Source: Neckera pumila (Eukaryota > Streptophyta > Bryopsida > Hypnales > Neckeraceae). From it: 64,000 bases of DNA. Below the pieces are notes generated by a model. That model ran no database searches. It had not been told where the DNA came from and worked only from the letters and a program-made list of their open reading frames with translations. Positions 44,951 through 57,682 of this stretch are shown here, piece after piece (position 1 is the stretch's first letter; each line of letters begins with the position of its first letter). Location: the NCBI GenBank assembly GCA_963969595.1, contig OZ018416.1, forward strand, positions 6,898,065-6,962,064, given 5' to 3'. Position numbers and translations under genes: made by a program.

Positions 44951-46849
44951 CTATGCAAAGATTTTAAATTAATGCCAAGCTTGTTGGAGTATGTCTTTAT
45001 CAAGACTTGACTACTCCAATTTTGCACAACAACTTGTGCAATCTCTTTAATTTTAGCACAATTTCAACACCTATTCATTAATTCCTCATCCCACAAAGCC
45101 CATCAACGAGAATCAAGTAGAAAAAATTGGACAACCTAAGCCTCCCAATTTATAATTTATACCCTACTAAACAAGTAAACAATTCATAGAGAATTCTTTT
45201 ACACTTGTAGTCTCTTATAGAGGACCTTCATAGCATCAAAGAAACTTGAATATTTGAGGTCTCTCACTAGTAAGAGGTACAATGCTACAAAGAAGGAGGA
45301 AATTCTCTACACATGAGGTACAATACTCTTCCAATCAAACTTCTTCCAATTTCTACCATAGAAATCCGGATTGCAATTTCTTTGGACTAATGTAGCGTCA
45401 CATTGCACTATTGCAAGTTGCTTGGAAAAGGCTTCTTGTATGTCCCAATTGCCTTTTGCTAACTAAAGCACCAATTACATCCCCAAATTTGCCTTCACCA
45501 CCTGGGAGTTCACTACTCCCACTACAAGCAATTGAAGATATTAAATACACCAATATTGTGCTTCCAATATTGTAGCATCTAATTGACAATATTCATGATG
45601 AAGGACAAACTATACACCTTGGTGATTTCAATCAAGTTTACATTGACAATTGGGAGAATCAAATAGAAGATAGAGTTTCAAATTGTGAAGAAGTTGAGAA
45701 GGACAACTTTCACGAATACCTCTACTCCTCTCCAAAGTACAAGAGCTTGGAAGAACTTTGGTGTCTTCTTGAACTTCTATTGATTGTACATAGTCATAGA
45801 TGATATAGCGCCATTGCCGAGTAGAGTGAGATAATTGGGAGCAAGTGTAGGCACTCCAATGATCCAACAAAGTGGAGAGGGTTTCTATTTATGTGAGCCT
45901 AAAATTGTGAGTCCATGAGCCTAGAAGACTATACACGTAAATTATAGGAGTCTATATTATAAAACCTCCCATGCTTATAGTGTAAACTCTATATTATAGG
46001 TACCTATATTATAGATGTTTATGATATAAATATCTTCAACGGTTGTAGGATATCTACTTATACATATGTTGAAGGCTCACATGCTCGCATTTTTGTGCAC
46101 ACACACTAGCATTGTTGAAGGTAGAAGTTCTAGATTGCAGTCATGACTTGGTAATGGGCACAAATTTTGCTGAAATTGGAAATTACAAGCTCCAAGTGGA
46201 CTCTTTGGCTGCATTACAAAAATGTTTTTTTTCTTAGTGCTTGTAAAACTTTGAATGTCACAGGATTGCTAACCCCATTGTATCCATCAAATTTTTTTTT
46301 GTGTCTATCCAATTTTTGGCGCACTTGCAAATTTGTAGCCTTGAGGTTGCACAATTTTCCAAGGGGGTCACAACTTCAAGAAGGCCAATAGGCTTAACTT
46401 TGGCGTAGTGTTGGAGCATTTACCCAATCCAACCTCTAAACCCTCCCATTAGAGGCAGATCCATTCCCAAACCAATAGAGGCAGCTATCTTCAGTAGTAT
46501 TTGCGGCTGCTAAATGTTGTTCAATCAAATAGACTTTCCCCAGACAAACTTGTTGCCCCTCTCCATTTGTTGTTGTGTGCCCTTGTCATAGCCAAAGGAA
46601 AAACCATACCCAAATTGCCATCTTGTTCTAAAATTCTCAAAAAATTCCTTTTAGTTTGGAAACAATGTCGTCATGTAGGCCGTCTACTAATTGAAATAAG
46701 TGTCTTTGTATGTTAAAAGAGGTTTATAGTATAAGGAATTCTTGCTAGTTGTTCTTCTAAGTTTTTAGTGGATAAGCCATTGGTTTGTAGTTTGATGTTA
46801 GGGTCAGAGGGGTTAGATTTAAGGTTAATCATTGGTTGGCTACTTAGAT
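44951..46849. other. unassigned DNA after the gypsy relic
   Basis: Possibly more retroelement debris, but no domain is readable. The minus-strand frames at 45398-45589 and 45628-45870 lack recognisable motifs. Confidence 0.3.
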
Positions 46850-47012
46850 GCTAGTACTAGTTCCTTGTCTCTCTTTATCTTGGTTCTTAGTGTGGCAAGA
46901 ATTCTTGCTAGTACTAGTTCCTTGTCTCTCTTTATCTTGGTTCTTAGTGTGGCAAGAATTCTTGCTAGTACTAGTTCCTTGTCTCTCTTTATCTTGGTTT
47001 TTAGTCTAGAAT
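46850..47012 (+). repeat. 57-bp tandem repeat, 2.8 copies
   Basis: The unit starting gctagtactagttccttgtc begins at 46850, 46907 and 46964. The first two copies are almost identical. Because 57 is divisible by three, one frame stays open across all copies (ASTSSLSLFILVLSVARIL repeated), but this is likely incidental. Confidence 0.93.
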
Positions 47013-48389
47013 GCACTTAGGTGCTAAATTGTATATTTGCTGATTATTTCTTATTGAAAGAAGCATTGATGTGAGGAATTTTGAGTTTGTATTTTGATAA
47101 AGTATTGGATCAAAGAAAAATTTTAAATCTAAGTTTTTGGATAGTTGATCTATCATTTTATCAATTTTCAAATCTAAATCTATTATGGAGAAGGAAATAT
47201 GAGGCTTCAAAATGGAGGTATTCGGATTCTAAGGCAATCGAGAGGAGATTATTAGGAAGCTTCAATATTATTGAGTTTTTGTAATATTGCTATGAAATTT
47301 GTAGGATAATTTTATTAACTTATATACTAACTTACAACAAAAACTTGTCTACATTAGACTTAGGATCTATGAGTTGTGTATAAAATACAATTGGGGTGTA
47401 AAAGTCATAAAGGGTTAGAAAGTTTATAGAGGGGAAATATCTACCAAAGACGGAAAACATCTTAGATTAGGGTAAAAATATAGGAATGAGTATTTGAATA
47501 GTTGATCTACATTGTGGCAAAGTTTCAAGATGTTTGAAGTGATTGAATATCATTTATGCTAGGTCACAGATAGCTATAGCACTTTATAGGTTATCTTGGG
47601 AGGAGTTAGTAATGAAGAAATGTCCACCAAAATTGCATTGTATCTTAGATTCAAATGAAAATTGATTTGTGTGTATTTGACAAGCTAATATACATTGCAG
47701 CAAAGTTTCAAGACATTGAAAATGACGATTAATCATTTATGCTAGGCCAGAGTTAGATATGACAATTTCTAAATTATAGTGGTTATTATAAGATAGGGAT
47801 TTGAAAATAGGTATAGGATTACTTAGGGCTTTTTAAAGCAAATAAGGAAATAATATGCAAAGCATTTCTATAGTGAAGGCTGCATGCTATTCCAAACCTA
47901 CTCGCACTACTTCATAATAATGATAAGTCCAATTCCATAAAATTTATATGTGCTCAAAGATATTGAAAAATTGCACCTATTGAAAAAATTCAAAAAACTG
48001 TGGTACAAATTGAGACTACAAGCCTATCTAAATTCCAATTTGTCACTAGTAGAGATAATGGGACTTTAGGGGTTAAAGGTTTTGGAAAATTCATAGTATG
48101 TTTGATGGAATATTTTTGTTTTGTAGTTCTAATTTTTAGACATATCAACCCAATGGAATTGAAGATATTGCTCATGTGTTTAACTTTGGATAGATAGCAA
48201 CAATTGGAAGACCTAGGGACATTACACTTCTAACAACCACTGGATTGCAAGTCTTTTGGTTTGTTTTTTGGGCTTTGAATGCAAGAATAGAAAAAATATT
48301 CTATTTGGTGAAGGAGACAAATAGATTGTATGCAAAATCTTATGAATTGATGCCATTTCAAAATGTACTAAATTGAACAAGATTTCAAA
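47013..48389. other. unassigned DNA with a class B right end
   Basis: 47990-48076 (ctgtggtacaaattgagact through gggactttaggggttaa) matches the right end of class B elements such as 27995-28580. A left end is not visible, so this is a truncated or badly decayed copy. Confidence 0.55.
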
Positions 48390-49139
48390 TGCAATTTAGA
48401 AAAAGCATTGACATGTTCAATGTGAACCAAAGAAAGGTCAAGGTAGATCAACCCATTGTGGTTGGATGACCCCATAGTGGACATCTAGGAAATGACCCCA
48501 TTAAAGTTTTTTTCAATATGTGAGATTGGGGCCAAATCAATGTCTTATATGATAGTAATGGAGTGATTAGTAACCTCATTAGGAACTTTCAACTTTTCAA
48601 TATGAATTCATTGTAAAAAAATTTGACTTTATAGACCTTCTATGTTAAAAAATATTATGACTGTTTCAAATGAATAAAGTGAGCATTATAGATTCAGATT
48701 TTGTTGGTTCTGGAGTAGTCTAGAGACTCTTTTGGGCCATGATGTGTTGCTGAACACTTCAAAAACTCATAGCAAATTCATACTTTGTCAAAAAAATATA
48801 TTTCAATTACTCTTGTTGTTTCTTATATTTACTTGTCTTCATGTGGGACTAAAATTGAAAAAATTTAGCAATGGCATGAGCCCAAACTCCTTATTCTGAC
48901 CGTGCAATGGGCTTTTACTTTACCTAGAGTCAAGGATTGCAATCCTGAGCATAAGTGCTACTATTTTTCAAATACCATCATTGAAGAAGTCAAAACTTGT
49001 TTTTTCTAACTCCAATTAAAGTACACCAGCCCATTACCATCAACTTTCCAATTATGTCATTAAACCATCCAATTTTGTCCCCTCACTTTGGGCCTAATTC
49101 CATCCAAAAAACATCTAAATCCATTGTTTTTATGACAAA

Positions 49140-50075
49140 TTAACCCCTAAAATTCTATGACTACGTTCTCACCGAAAACACTCGGAAGTTGCCATTTTTA
49201 GTAGAAGTACCCAATTTTTGGAATAAATTTTTTTTTTGACACATGTAACTATAGGATCTTGTAGTATGGTTACTTGAGAACATATGATAAAAATTTCAAG
49301 AATTTCCACCGCGTGGATTGCAAGATATAAGCATTCAAATTCACTGAAACCATTTTTTGGGCCCTATGGAAAACTGGGCAGTAGCACTTCACAAGCTCAC
49401 TTTTTGATGAAAAAATGTCCAAAATGATGGTGCTTCTTTGGTTTCTTTTTCCTAGATAAGTTGGCTACATGTTTGAAAGTTTTCACTTCATTTGGAATTG
49501 TACAACATATAGGAAAAAAATAGTAAGTAGATAGTAGTAAAGAATGATTCAAAATACCAAACTGTCAAGAATTTAATTATGGAATTGAAAAATGCTAATC
49601 CCAATGGTGGCAATATTGTAATAAATAATCTACATCTTAGGGTTTTATTTTTTTCAAAAAATATTGAAAATTGAGTAAGATAAAGGACTTCAAAATTTAT
49701 ATTAGAGTAGAGAATCCATAATTGCCCGCAAACTTAAAATCTTCATAACTTTTGACTCATTGATCAAAATGGGATGATTCAAAGATTTTTATGTATATAC
49801 GACTCTAGAAAACCAATTTCAAATTTTTGTTTTTGAAAAAAGTGATGTTTTTCTGATCTACCTGGACTGCCCAGTTACAAAAAAAAGTAACATATTAGGC
49901 CATAACTTTTGACTCGTATTTCCAAATGTCATGAAATTTGGTGCATATGAAAGATATTCCTCGCCCCCCACCTTTTATTAAAATTTCAGCCCAAAATATG
50001 GAAATCCCTAGTCGTATGTACTTGCCCAAAAATTCTATATAGACAAAAAACGCATGTTGGTCCTTTAGGGGTTAA
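49140..50075 (-). mobile_element. TTAA-flanked MITE, class A variant (936 bp)
   Basis: Runs TTAA-CCCCTAAAATTC to GGTCCTTTAGGGG-TTAA. It is absent from copy B, whose sequence at about 52380 reads gcaaaatcagagaatctta against filled-site flanks gacaaa / gagaatctta. Orientation is as in 6557-7498. The last 200 bp before the right end differ from other class A copies. Confidence 0.9.
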
Positions 50076-50121
50076 GAGAATCTTATTACAAAATCAGAAG
50101 TTTTATGACAACAAGGGATAA

Positions 50122-50403
50122 CATTACAAAAGTTTTCAGACCTCAATAAGGCCGTTAGTTCTGTACCCCCCTTTGCAATTTCGGTGTAATTAAAGAATTT
50201 TTTTTATATTAAAAAATTGATCTGATGTGACACTACTTGTGCCACGTCAGCTCCACGTCAGCACATCTAAATATTTTTATATTTTTATTATTTTAAATAA
50301 TTTTTTTTGAAAAAAATAATTTTTTTTTTTCTGTACTTGTACTGCCGGGGTGCCGAAAATCAGAAACTGGCGGCCTTTTGCAGGCCTCAGAATTTTCCTA
50401 ATG
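50122..50403. mobile_element. TAGATGA-type family MITE in copy A only (282 bp)
   Basis: Ends cattacaaaagttttcagac and the inverted ggcctcagaattttcctaatg pair imperfectly. The interior has the cacgtcag words and T/A run of the family. Copy B is continuous here (ggataacatgtcactcc), which fixes both boundaries within a few bases. Confidence 0.78.
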
Positions 50404-51153
50404 CATATCACTCCATTGATGGTGAATACTTAGTACTTGAATTGACGGTTATGGGTTGTTTATGAAACGTTTATGACTCTAGTCTATGGACGGTTTTGTA
50501 GTTTTAGGGCAGAATACTTCAAAAATTTATAGATATTACAATTTTATTCGAAAAATTATATTTCCATTTGGGATTTGATTTGTGAAACATGCGCACACCT
50601 CTGAAAAATATACGCCCCTCTCGGAGTTGGCCACAACATATTCAGATTGCAAATCAGGGTGGTAATAGGCTGGTATACTTTATACTCAAGACCTCTTGCA
50701 TTACTTCCAAAATCAAGTTTCCTTTTTTTTAAATTACTAAAGACAGAAGGGAAAGAAAACACTCATTGTAATTGAAGCCCTCAGTCAATGTATTAATTTG
50801 ACTGAAATAAGCAAACTCAGTCCCATGTCAAATACAAAAAGCAGATAAACATAAATAACATCGTGTTCATCCATGGCAACTAAGCAGAGCCAAATGTTAC
50901 AGTACATATGAGAGGGACATCATGGAAATGTACGATGGGACTGAGCTTATTATCATGCATACACTAATTAAGTATGTCCTAATCTGGGTTTCGGCTAGAC
51001 TGACGAAGAGACAAGATTAACAAAAACTCAAGTTATGTGGTTGCGACAAGATTGAAATGAAAACTCAAGTCACACGGTTGGTTGTGACAAAGATGGTTGC
51101 GACAAGATTGAATGAAATTAAACGGAAGTTACACGGTGGAAAGGAGCGTGTTG

Positions 51154-51229
51154 ATGGAGCTCGATACACGAGTGATGGCAGTCCTCGTCGTCGCCGTCGC
51201 TCTGTGCTGCAGCATCACCATCATTGACT
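51154..51229 (+). CDS. signal-peptide exon of a putative secreted protein (copy A)
   Basis: ATG at 51154 opens a 25-codon exon encoding a strong signal peptide (MELDTRVMAVLVVAVALCCS, then ITIIDC-like end) closed by an excellent donor, GACT-GTAAGT, at 51230. It is duplicated at 53747-53816, where two codons are missing without changing phase. The next 390 bases are a truncated TTAA element, followed by copy B, so this copy has no own downstream exon unless it splices past copy B. It may be an orphan first exon. No family can be named from the signal peptide alone. Confidence 0.5.
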
Positions 51230-51253
51230 GTAAGTTTTGTTTTGTAACCTAAG

Positions 51254-51620
51254 TTAACCCCTAAAGGACCAAGCTGTATTTTTTGGCAACATAGCAATTT
51301 GGGCAGCTCACTTCGAATGGATTTTTTCTTTTTTTTCTTTAAAAATTTTACACAACATGTGCATGAGGAGTAGCTTTAAGGCCCAACAATTTTCATAACT
51401 TTTGACTACATAGTTAAAAAGTTATTGTATGATATGTAATTTTCATTGGTTGGCGGGTAGCCCGGGCAGCTCAGAAAACTTTTTTAAAATTTACTTTTTT
51501 TTTAAAATAAAAATTTGAAATTGATTCTTTAGATTTATATAGAAGTGTGAAGCTTTGAATCGTTTAATTTGGATCTATGAGTCAAAAGTTATGAGGAGTT
51601 TTAGTTTGTAGGTAGGTATG
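51254..51620 (+). mobile_element. 5' part of a class A TTAA element, cut by the duplication junction
   Basis: Begins TTAA-CCCCTAAAGGACCAAGC right after copy A's exon. It matches 4893-5756 from its start to near gttttagtttgtaggtaggt, then switches abruptly to copy B sequence. Copy B shows a near-empty site (cctaagttaccccc) at 53843. Confidence 0.85.
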
Positions 51621-52749
51621 GTTTTGAAAGACTTCAAATGCAATCTAGAAATAAAATTGACATGTGTTCAGTGTGACCAAAGAAAGGTTAAGGTACATCA
51701 GCCTATTATAGATGGATGACTCTATAGTGGACACCTAGGAAGTGATCCCATTACAATTTTTTTCAATATATGAGATTTGGGCCAAATCAATCTCTTACAT
51801 GACAATAATAGAGTGATTAGTAACCTCATTTGGAACTTTCAACTTTTAAGTGTGAATTCATTGTAAGAATTGACTTGATAAGCCTTCTATAGTAAAAAAT
51901 ATTATGACTGCTTCAAATGAGTAAGACGAGCATTATAGATTCAAATTTTGTTGATTCTGGAGTAGTCTAGAGACTCTTTTGGGCTATAATGGGCTGAACA
52001 CTTCAAAATTCATAACAAATTCATACTTTGACAAAAAGAATATAATTTAATTGCTCTTGTTGTTTCTCATATTTACTTGTCTTCATGTGGGACTAAAATT
52101 GAAAATTTTCAACATTGGCATGAACCCAAATTCCTAAAACAGACCATGCAATGGGCTATTTTTACCTTATCTAGAGTTTATTACAATCCTAAATACACTA
52201 TTACTTTTCAAATTCCATCATTGAAGAAGTCAAAGCTATTCTTTCTAGCTTCAATTGAGGTACACCAATCCATTATGTCAGCTTCCCAATTCTGTTAGTA
52301 AACCAACCCAATTTTGTCCCCCCACTTTGGACCTAATTCCATCCAAAAAACATCTAAATCCGATCTTTTTATGGCAAAATCAGAGAATCTTATGACAAAA
52401 TCAAAAAAATTATGATAACAAGGGATAACATGTCACTCCATTAATGGTAAACAGTTAGTACTTGATTTGACGGTTATGGGTTGTTTACAAGACGTGCATG
52501 CCTCTAGTTTATGGGCGGTTTTGTAGTTTCAGGGCAGAACATTTCAAAAATTCATAGAAATTACAATTTTAATCAGAGAATTATAATTCCATTTGGGTTT
52601 GGTTCGTGAAACATGTGCACACCTTTGAAAAATATGTACCCTTCTTGGAGTTTTTTCCAATAGATTCAGATTGCAAATCAGGGTGGTAATAGGCTGGTGT
52701 ATCTTATACCAAAGACCTCTTGCATTACTTCCAAAATGAAGTTTCCTTT

Positions 52750-53391
52750 TTAACCCCTAAATGCCGAAGGCTTGTTTTGGACTTCCTGGAATTTGTTCTA
52801 AATTGAACAAAATGTCAACATTTTGATAAGTTGTATCATTTTTTTTAATAGTAACCGTACAAATTCAAATTGGACATGCTAGAAATCTCATAGAAAAAGA
52901 AAACATAACAATATCACTTATAGAGTGAAAGATTATAATGTTTGACCATGAGGATGCTAAAACTGCAAAAATCTTTCAATCTTCTTTACACAAGTTAAAT
53001 CTAAAAAGTTGGTGACCAAAAATATATGAGGTTAAAGGGCCTAACTTGTATAACCTTGATCAATTTATGGCTTCTTAAAATCTACTCTACAATTTTTTTA
53101 AATGAATTTTGAATGTGATTTTTTCTCCAAGATCTACTGTATTTGAGGCTCATTTCCAAGAGCTCTCAACACCACGGGAAGTCAAGATTGCAATGGGTAT
53201 CCTTGTACAAAAACTTGAACTGAAAAATCACTGTCATTTATTTTCAAGATCGGATTTTTTGTGCTAAAATTAGACTTCAAGAAGAACTTTCTAAAAATAT
53301 ATCCTACTAAAAATAGCAACTTGGTTAGGTTTTATTTAACTTCAAAATTTGCAAACACAAGATTTGGGTGCCTTGGACATTTAGGGGTTAA
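52750..53391. mobile_element. TTAA-flanked MITE, class C (642 bp)
   Basis: Runs TTAA-CCCCTAAATGCCG to GGACATTTAGGGG-TTAA, with both ends intact. Copy A at about 50725 shows the unoccupied sequence (gtttcctttttttt-aaatta, containing TTAA). It is homologous to 3003-3608. It is non-coding. Confidence 0.92.
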
Positions 53392-53746
53392 AAAATATAC
53401 AAAATACAGAAGAAAAAAAATGACTTGTTGTAATTGGAAAATATAAAAAGCAGATAAACATAAATAACATTGGGTTCATCCATGGCGACTAAGCAGAGCC
53501 AAATGTTACAGTACATATGAGAGGGACATCATGGAATACGATGGGACTGAGCTTATTATCATGCATACACTAGTTAAGTATGTCCTAATCTGGGTTTCGG
53601 CTAGACTGACGAAGTGACAAGATTAACGAAAACTCAAGTTATGCGGTTGCGACAAGATTGAAATGAAAACTCAAGTCACACGGTTGGTTGCGACAAGGTT
53701 GAACGAAATTAAATTGAAGTTACGCACAGTTGAAAGGAGCGTGTTG

Positions 53747-56106
53747 ATGGAGCTTGATGCACGAGTGATGGCAGTCCTCGTCGTTGTCGCTCTCTGCAGC
53801 ATCACCATCATTGACTGTAAGTTTTAATTTGTAACCTAAGTTACCCCCCTTGTACTGTACTCTTTCTTTCTTTTAATTAATTTTCTCTTTTATTTTCTAA
53901 CCTGTTGAATGTTGCATTCTCGCACTATTTGGGTCGATTTGCAAATTCAAAGAGGTAATTGAAAGAGCCCGGGTACGACCACTTGCAACCTTCAAGTGCC
54001 TGCACACAATTCACAGGACAGACAAGGAGATGTCTCAGTCTCAGTCAGTCAGTAGTCTCAGGTTTCCTTGTCATCCATCAACCGACAAGGAGCCTCAAGT
54101 AGAAATTTATGGGGAAGTTTGCGGACACATGCCATGGCAAGAAACACCTGTTGTTGATTTTGTTGCATTCTGGGTAGAATTGGGAGTACTTGACTTCATT
54201 TGAGAAATAGATAGTTAATTAAAGTTCAGTTAAATTGAATTTATCTTTTAAAGAATTTTAAAAAATAAATTAGAAGAACACTTCAAAGCATTGACAGTTT
54301 TGAAAATTTAAGCCTTGAAAAGAATTCTCCAAAAGATATGCAAAAAGTAGGTTAATGAAAATTTCAAGCTAATGATACTTTGGAGTTTTCATTCTCAGAA
54401 AACACTCCCATAAAAATGAAAAAAAAAAAAAAAAATCATTTTTCCAATTTAGAATGGCTTTTCATGAACCACTTACATCTCAAGAAAATAAATTCTATAA
54501 TCCTTTGTGCTAATACAAAGGAAGTGCATTTTGATCATATTTACAAATTAGACATTTTGCTATCTTTGGAAAGATCTTTGTCACTTTATGTAATCATATA
54601 AGATGTCCTCAAATTAGAGCATTCCGAATTTCACATCTAAATCCATTCTTTAAAACAAGAATAAATACTCTACAAATGACACTATCCCAAATGATTGGAT
54701 TAGATGAAGCCATAACGTTCAATTGGGCATTGTTTATTGATAATCAACAAGTTTTGAAAAATATATGAAAATGTATTGAAGGTCATGAGTAACCTTTGTG
54801 AGGAGATTTGGTGAAAAAACGTTGCATTTAGTGGAAATGAGAAAGTGTTAGAAATAGTTGAGTAGATTCATCCCATCATCCACATGGCTTTGCACATAGG
54901 GACTCGTGAGAGATTGAAAGCTCCACTACGTACTTAGAGCATCTCTACCATAAGATTGTAGAGTCAACCCAGTTTAGAATACTTGGCATGTCTTTACACG
55001 CTTGAAGGCCTTGTTTCTTAATCGGGCCCACACCAGCACCTACATAATCTTTAATTCCAAAATGAAAAATAAGAAATATGGTGACATGGCTTACATCGTA
55101 GTCTGTCTCTACCTTGTATGCTCATAAACCAAACTTGGAGCTCTTTTCTTGATTTGCAGTGAACTTTGCCATTAAAAACAATGCTCTTCCTCATATACAA
55201 TGTTAGATGCAACTTAGGTTAAACATGCAAGGTCCTGCAATTTGAAGTGTGGTGATAAAATTTTGTTGTGCCTTGCGTTGAAAAAATCTCCAACAAATGG
55301 AATAGAAGAATTCACTTGGGCACATCAAACTTCTTGCCAATGCAATATTTTATAACCTATGTTGAAAAAGACCCAAGTCTCCAACAAAGGGGTAGAAGAA
55401 CTCACCTAGATGCAACAAACAAACCAGCCTAAAACCGCCAGCTTCCTAATTCCGCCAAGCTACTATTGGCCCCAATTCCACCAACAAACCCATCCAAATG
55501 TATTCACTATTTTGACAAAATCAGAGCATTAATGCCACAAAGGATAATGCGTCGTTCTTTCATTGGTCAATACTTAAATGCTAATAAATACTTGGAAGGG
55601 TAGTTGTGGGTTGTTTATGGGACATTTATGACTCTAGTCTATGGGCGCTTTTGTAACTTTAAGGCAGCTCATGTCAAAAATTTGCAAAAATTACAATTTT
55701 CATTTGAAAATTATAATTCCATTTGGGTTTGATTTGTGAAAAAAGCGCACACTGTGAAAGTTCAGATTGCAAATCAGGGTGGTAATGGGCTTGTCTACCT
55801 CAGTGGAGATGCTCGTAGGAGATGCTCTTACCCAAGTCACAGGACTGGAACCATTCCCAAGTCCCAACACCACAAACCTTGAGTTCCCATTTTTCCTGAG
55901 AATTGTGACAATCTCATATTAATTTGTTTCTATTTCAAATTCTAGATTGTATAGACTCTGAGGCTTGGTCTGTTCGTCTCTGTAAGTGTGAATCTGACCG
56001 GACGTGCAAACCCATATCATGTAAGTTAGGGGCCAGTCTGCACCCAATTCCAAATTTCCTAGACAACCTTCAGTCCTCCACCAGGAACTGTTATTTTCTT
56101 CTGTAA
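53747..56106 (+). CDS. putative secreted cysteine-rich peptide, two-exon model
   Basis: Exon 1 (53747-53816) encodes a signal peptide (MELDARVMAVLVVVALCSIT) ending in phase 1 at a GTAAGT donor. A candidate exon 2 (55946-56106) follows the acceptor tcaaattctag and joins in frame. It gives six cysteines in the mature part (CIDSEAWSVRLCKC, CESDRTCKPISC, later RNCYFLL) and about 76 residues in total. Size, signal peptide and cysteine count suit small secreted plant peptides, but no named family is recognised. The 2.1-kb intron contains a MITE (54937-55827). A second GTAAGT at about 56019 could end exon 2 earlier. The exon 1 evidence is good; the pairing with exon 2 is inference. Confidence 0.35.
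54937..55827. mobile_element. PIF/Harbinger-like element with TTA duplication (about 891 bp)
   Basis: Left end GAGCATCTCTACCATAAG and right end ctcgtaggagatgctc, flanked by TTA at 54934-54936 and 55828-55830. Its right half (55430-55800) is homologous to segments of duplication copies A and B (for example gttgtgggttgtttatggg, gactctagtctatgggcg, gcaaatcagggtggtaatgg), so A and B also contain remains of this element type. It is non-coding. Confidence 0.7.
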
Positions 56107-57054
56107 GATTGACTGGACTGCAAACATTTTCGGAGATATGGGATGAATTCGTTGAATGTCACGCTGTCAGCCTCAGCAACTTACAGTCAACACTCCATCA
56201 CACTGTCCAAGCAGTCAAAATCTGTCTAAGTTAGCTGCAATTTTCTGTACCTGAGATAAGTTAAGCCCATACGCTGCAATCAAGAGCCCAAAATTGAAGT
56301 ACTCACTTTAAAACCCCATCTGAGGGGACTCAGGGGAGTGAGCGGCTGAGCGCCTGTCATGTACCATGGTACTCCGGTGTAATTTAAATTTAATTCTCCT
56401 TTGTACACTAATTACTTCCCATATTGGAATTGATTTCTAAAACAAAGACATTGTAGGAGTCTGTTGAAATCATAACCAAATTTTTCAGGGCAACTTAACT
56501 AGAAAGACATAGTGTGTGTACCCTCCAAGATCTAACCCTGACCACTGTAGATCTTCATTGTGTCGATAACTACTTGAGGTCCTTTGACAAGGAATGATTA
56601 TTGCAGTTCCTGGTGTGAATTGAACGAAGTGCATAATTACAAAATTCTCACATCTGTCAATCCCATGTCCATTGCAATTACATTTCTCGCAAGCTCTTTT
56701 ACTGTTTCCTTCAATCATCGTCTTCATCAATGCCTAATCATTAGTCTGAACGTCTGCACACAGCAGAAACCACTCGGCCCACTCCTCAGAATCCCTGTTC
56801 CAGAGTTCTGAGAACCTGGTACAAGGCGTATGCAAGCGAGTGCTATTGCAGTGTTGCCAGACTGCAAGCTCCGTCGATCAGCAATTTCCCCAGTTAGACA
56901 TCAACTGACATTCAGAGACAGAATATATTGCATTCAATCCATAATAAAATTCATATATTCAGTCCAGGGAGATGAGTGAGCTATTACATCATGCTGTCCG
57001 TGTACCACAACTTACTAGTTACAGGGTTGTGTCTGTCACATTTGCACATGGCTA
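56107..57054. other. intergenic region with a weak minus-strand coding signal
   Basis: The minus-strand frame 56730-56485 is cysteine-containing (ACEKCNCNGHGIDRCENF; VQFTPGTAIIIPCQ) but has no clear splice partners or signal peptide. It could be an exon of an extracellular protein or chance. Nothing else is recognised. Confidence 0.25.
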
Positions 57055-57682
57055 TCATCTACAGAACTTGGCTGACCGGAACCGGATTGGATACATAAAG
57101 GAGTTGGCATACTGGAACTGGATGATGGCTCCGTGTCCCAGGGGACGGCCCCCATTCACAATGCAGTCATTGTAAGAAAGGCGTTGAAAAGTGCTGGGGT
57201 TGGGAGGAGGAGAGGAGGCAAACCAGCCACAATAGACGTGAATATCAGCTGGAGCACAATCAGACACGCACGTATTGACTATCTGGACACTGAATCGAGG
57301 GATTCCTGGTGAGCCATCACGTCTTTGAGTTATGCTAATGTCTTTATTTGTGCATTCATCTGCAATATCCACCACAAACATGGGCACCCGATTAATTATT
57401 CCTCCGCTTGACAATGAGCACGAGGTTTTGCCCTTCAGCAAATCACTCAATTTAACAGTTCGTGATCGAGCTATCAAATTTGTGATCGAAGTATTAGTCA
57501 TTACATAGGTAGACGAAGGACGTAGAGAATCACCAACTTCGAACTGTGATCGAAGCTGTTAAAATCACGCACCAATTCAAACAGCTAAGAACAAAATAAA
57601 CATTTGTAATTATCCACTCACTTGAAGTGACCCTCCAACAATAGCTCACACGTACTCGAGCTGCCGTCACCTCTCTCAACAT
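57055..57682 (-). CDS. TPD1-like protein, second and probably shortened copy
   Basis: The 305-bp exon 57359-57055 begins after a CAG acceptor and encodes the conserved TPD1 (TAPETUM DETERMINANT 1) C-terminal domain: ECTNKDISITQ, GIPRFSVQIVNTCVSDCAP, HVYCGWFAS, FQRLSYNDCIVNGG and YANSFMYPIRF, ending SAKFCR. Known TPD1 proteins are secreted cysteine-rich ligands in anther cell fate. An upstream exon 57682-57622 (MLREVTAARVRVSYCW) ends at a GTGAGT donor in the matching phase, but it has no signal peptide and lacks the middle exons of the neighbouring gene. Either the true first exons are elsewhere or this tandem copy is truncated. The domain call is secure; the start is not. Confidence 0.7.

Larger units (their letters stand above)
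48390..53845. repeat. tandem segmental duplication, copy A 48390-51253 and copy B about 51630-53845
   Basis: Copy A and copy B share long homologous runs: gaccaaagaaaggt near each start, agagactcttttgggc, cttcatgtgggactaaaatt, gttatgggttgtttat, attgcaaatcagggtggtaa, gtacatatgagagggacatc, atgtcctaatctgggtttcg, and a signal-peptide exon at the right end. A carries TTAA element 49140-50075 and MITE 50122-50403, which B lacks. B carries TTAA element 52750-53391, which A lacks. The junction lies inside a truncated class A element at 51254-about 51620. Confidence 0.92.

Noticed and set aside
46832..47020. Open frame of repeated hydrophobic 19-residue units
   Set aside because: Generated by a 57-bp tandem repeat; the frame stays open only because 57 is a multiple of three.
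56485..56730. Minus-strand cysteine-rich frame possibly resembling a LysM-type domain
   Set aside because: Similarity is limited to an IIIPC-like end; no signal peptide, no splice partners.
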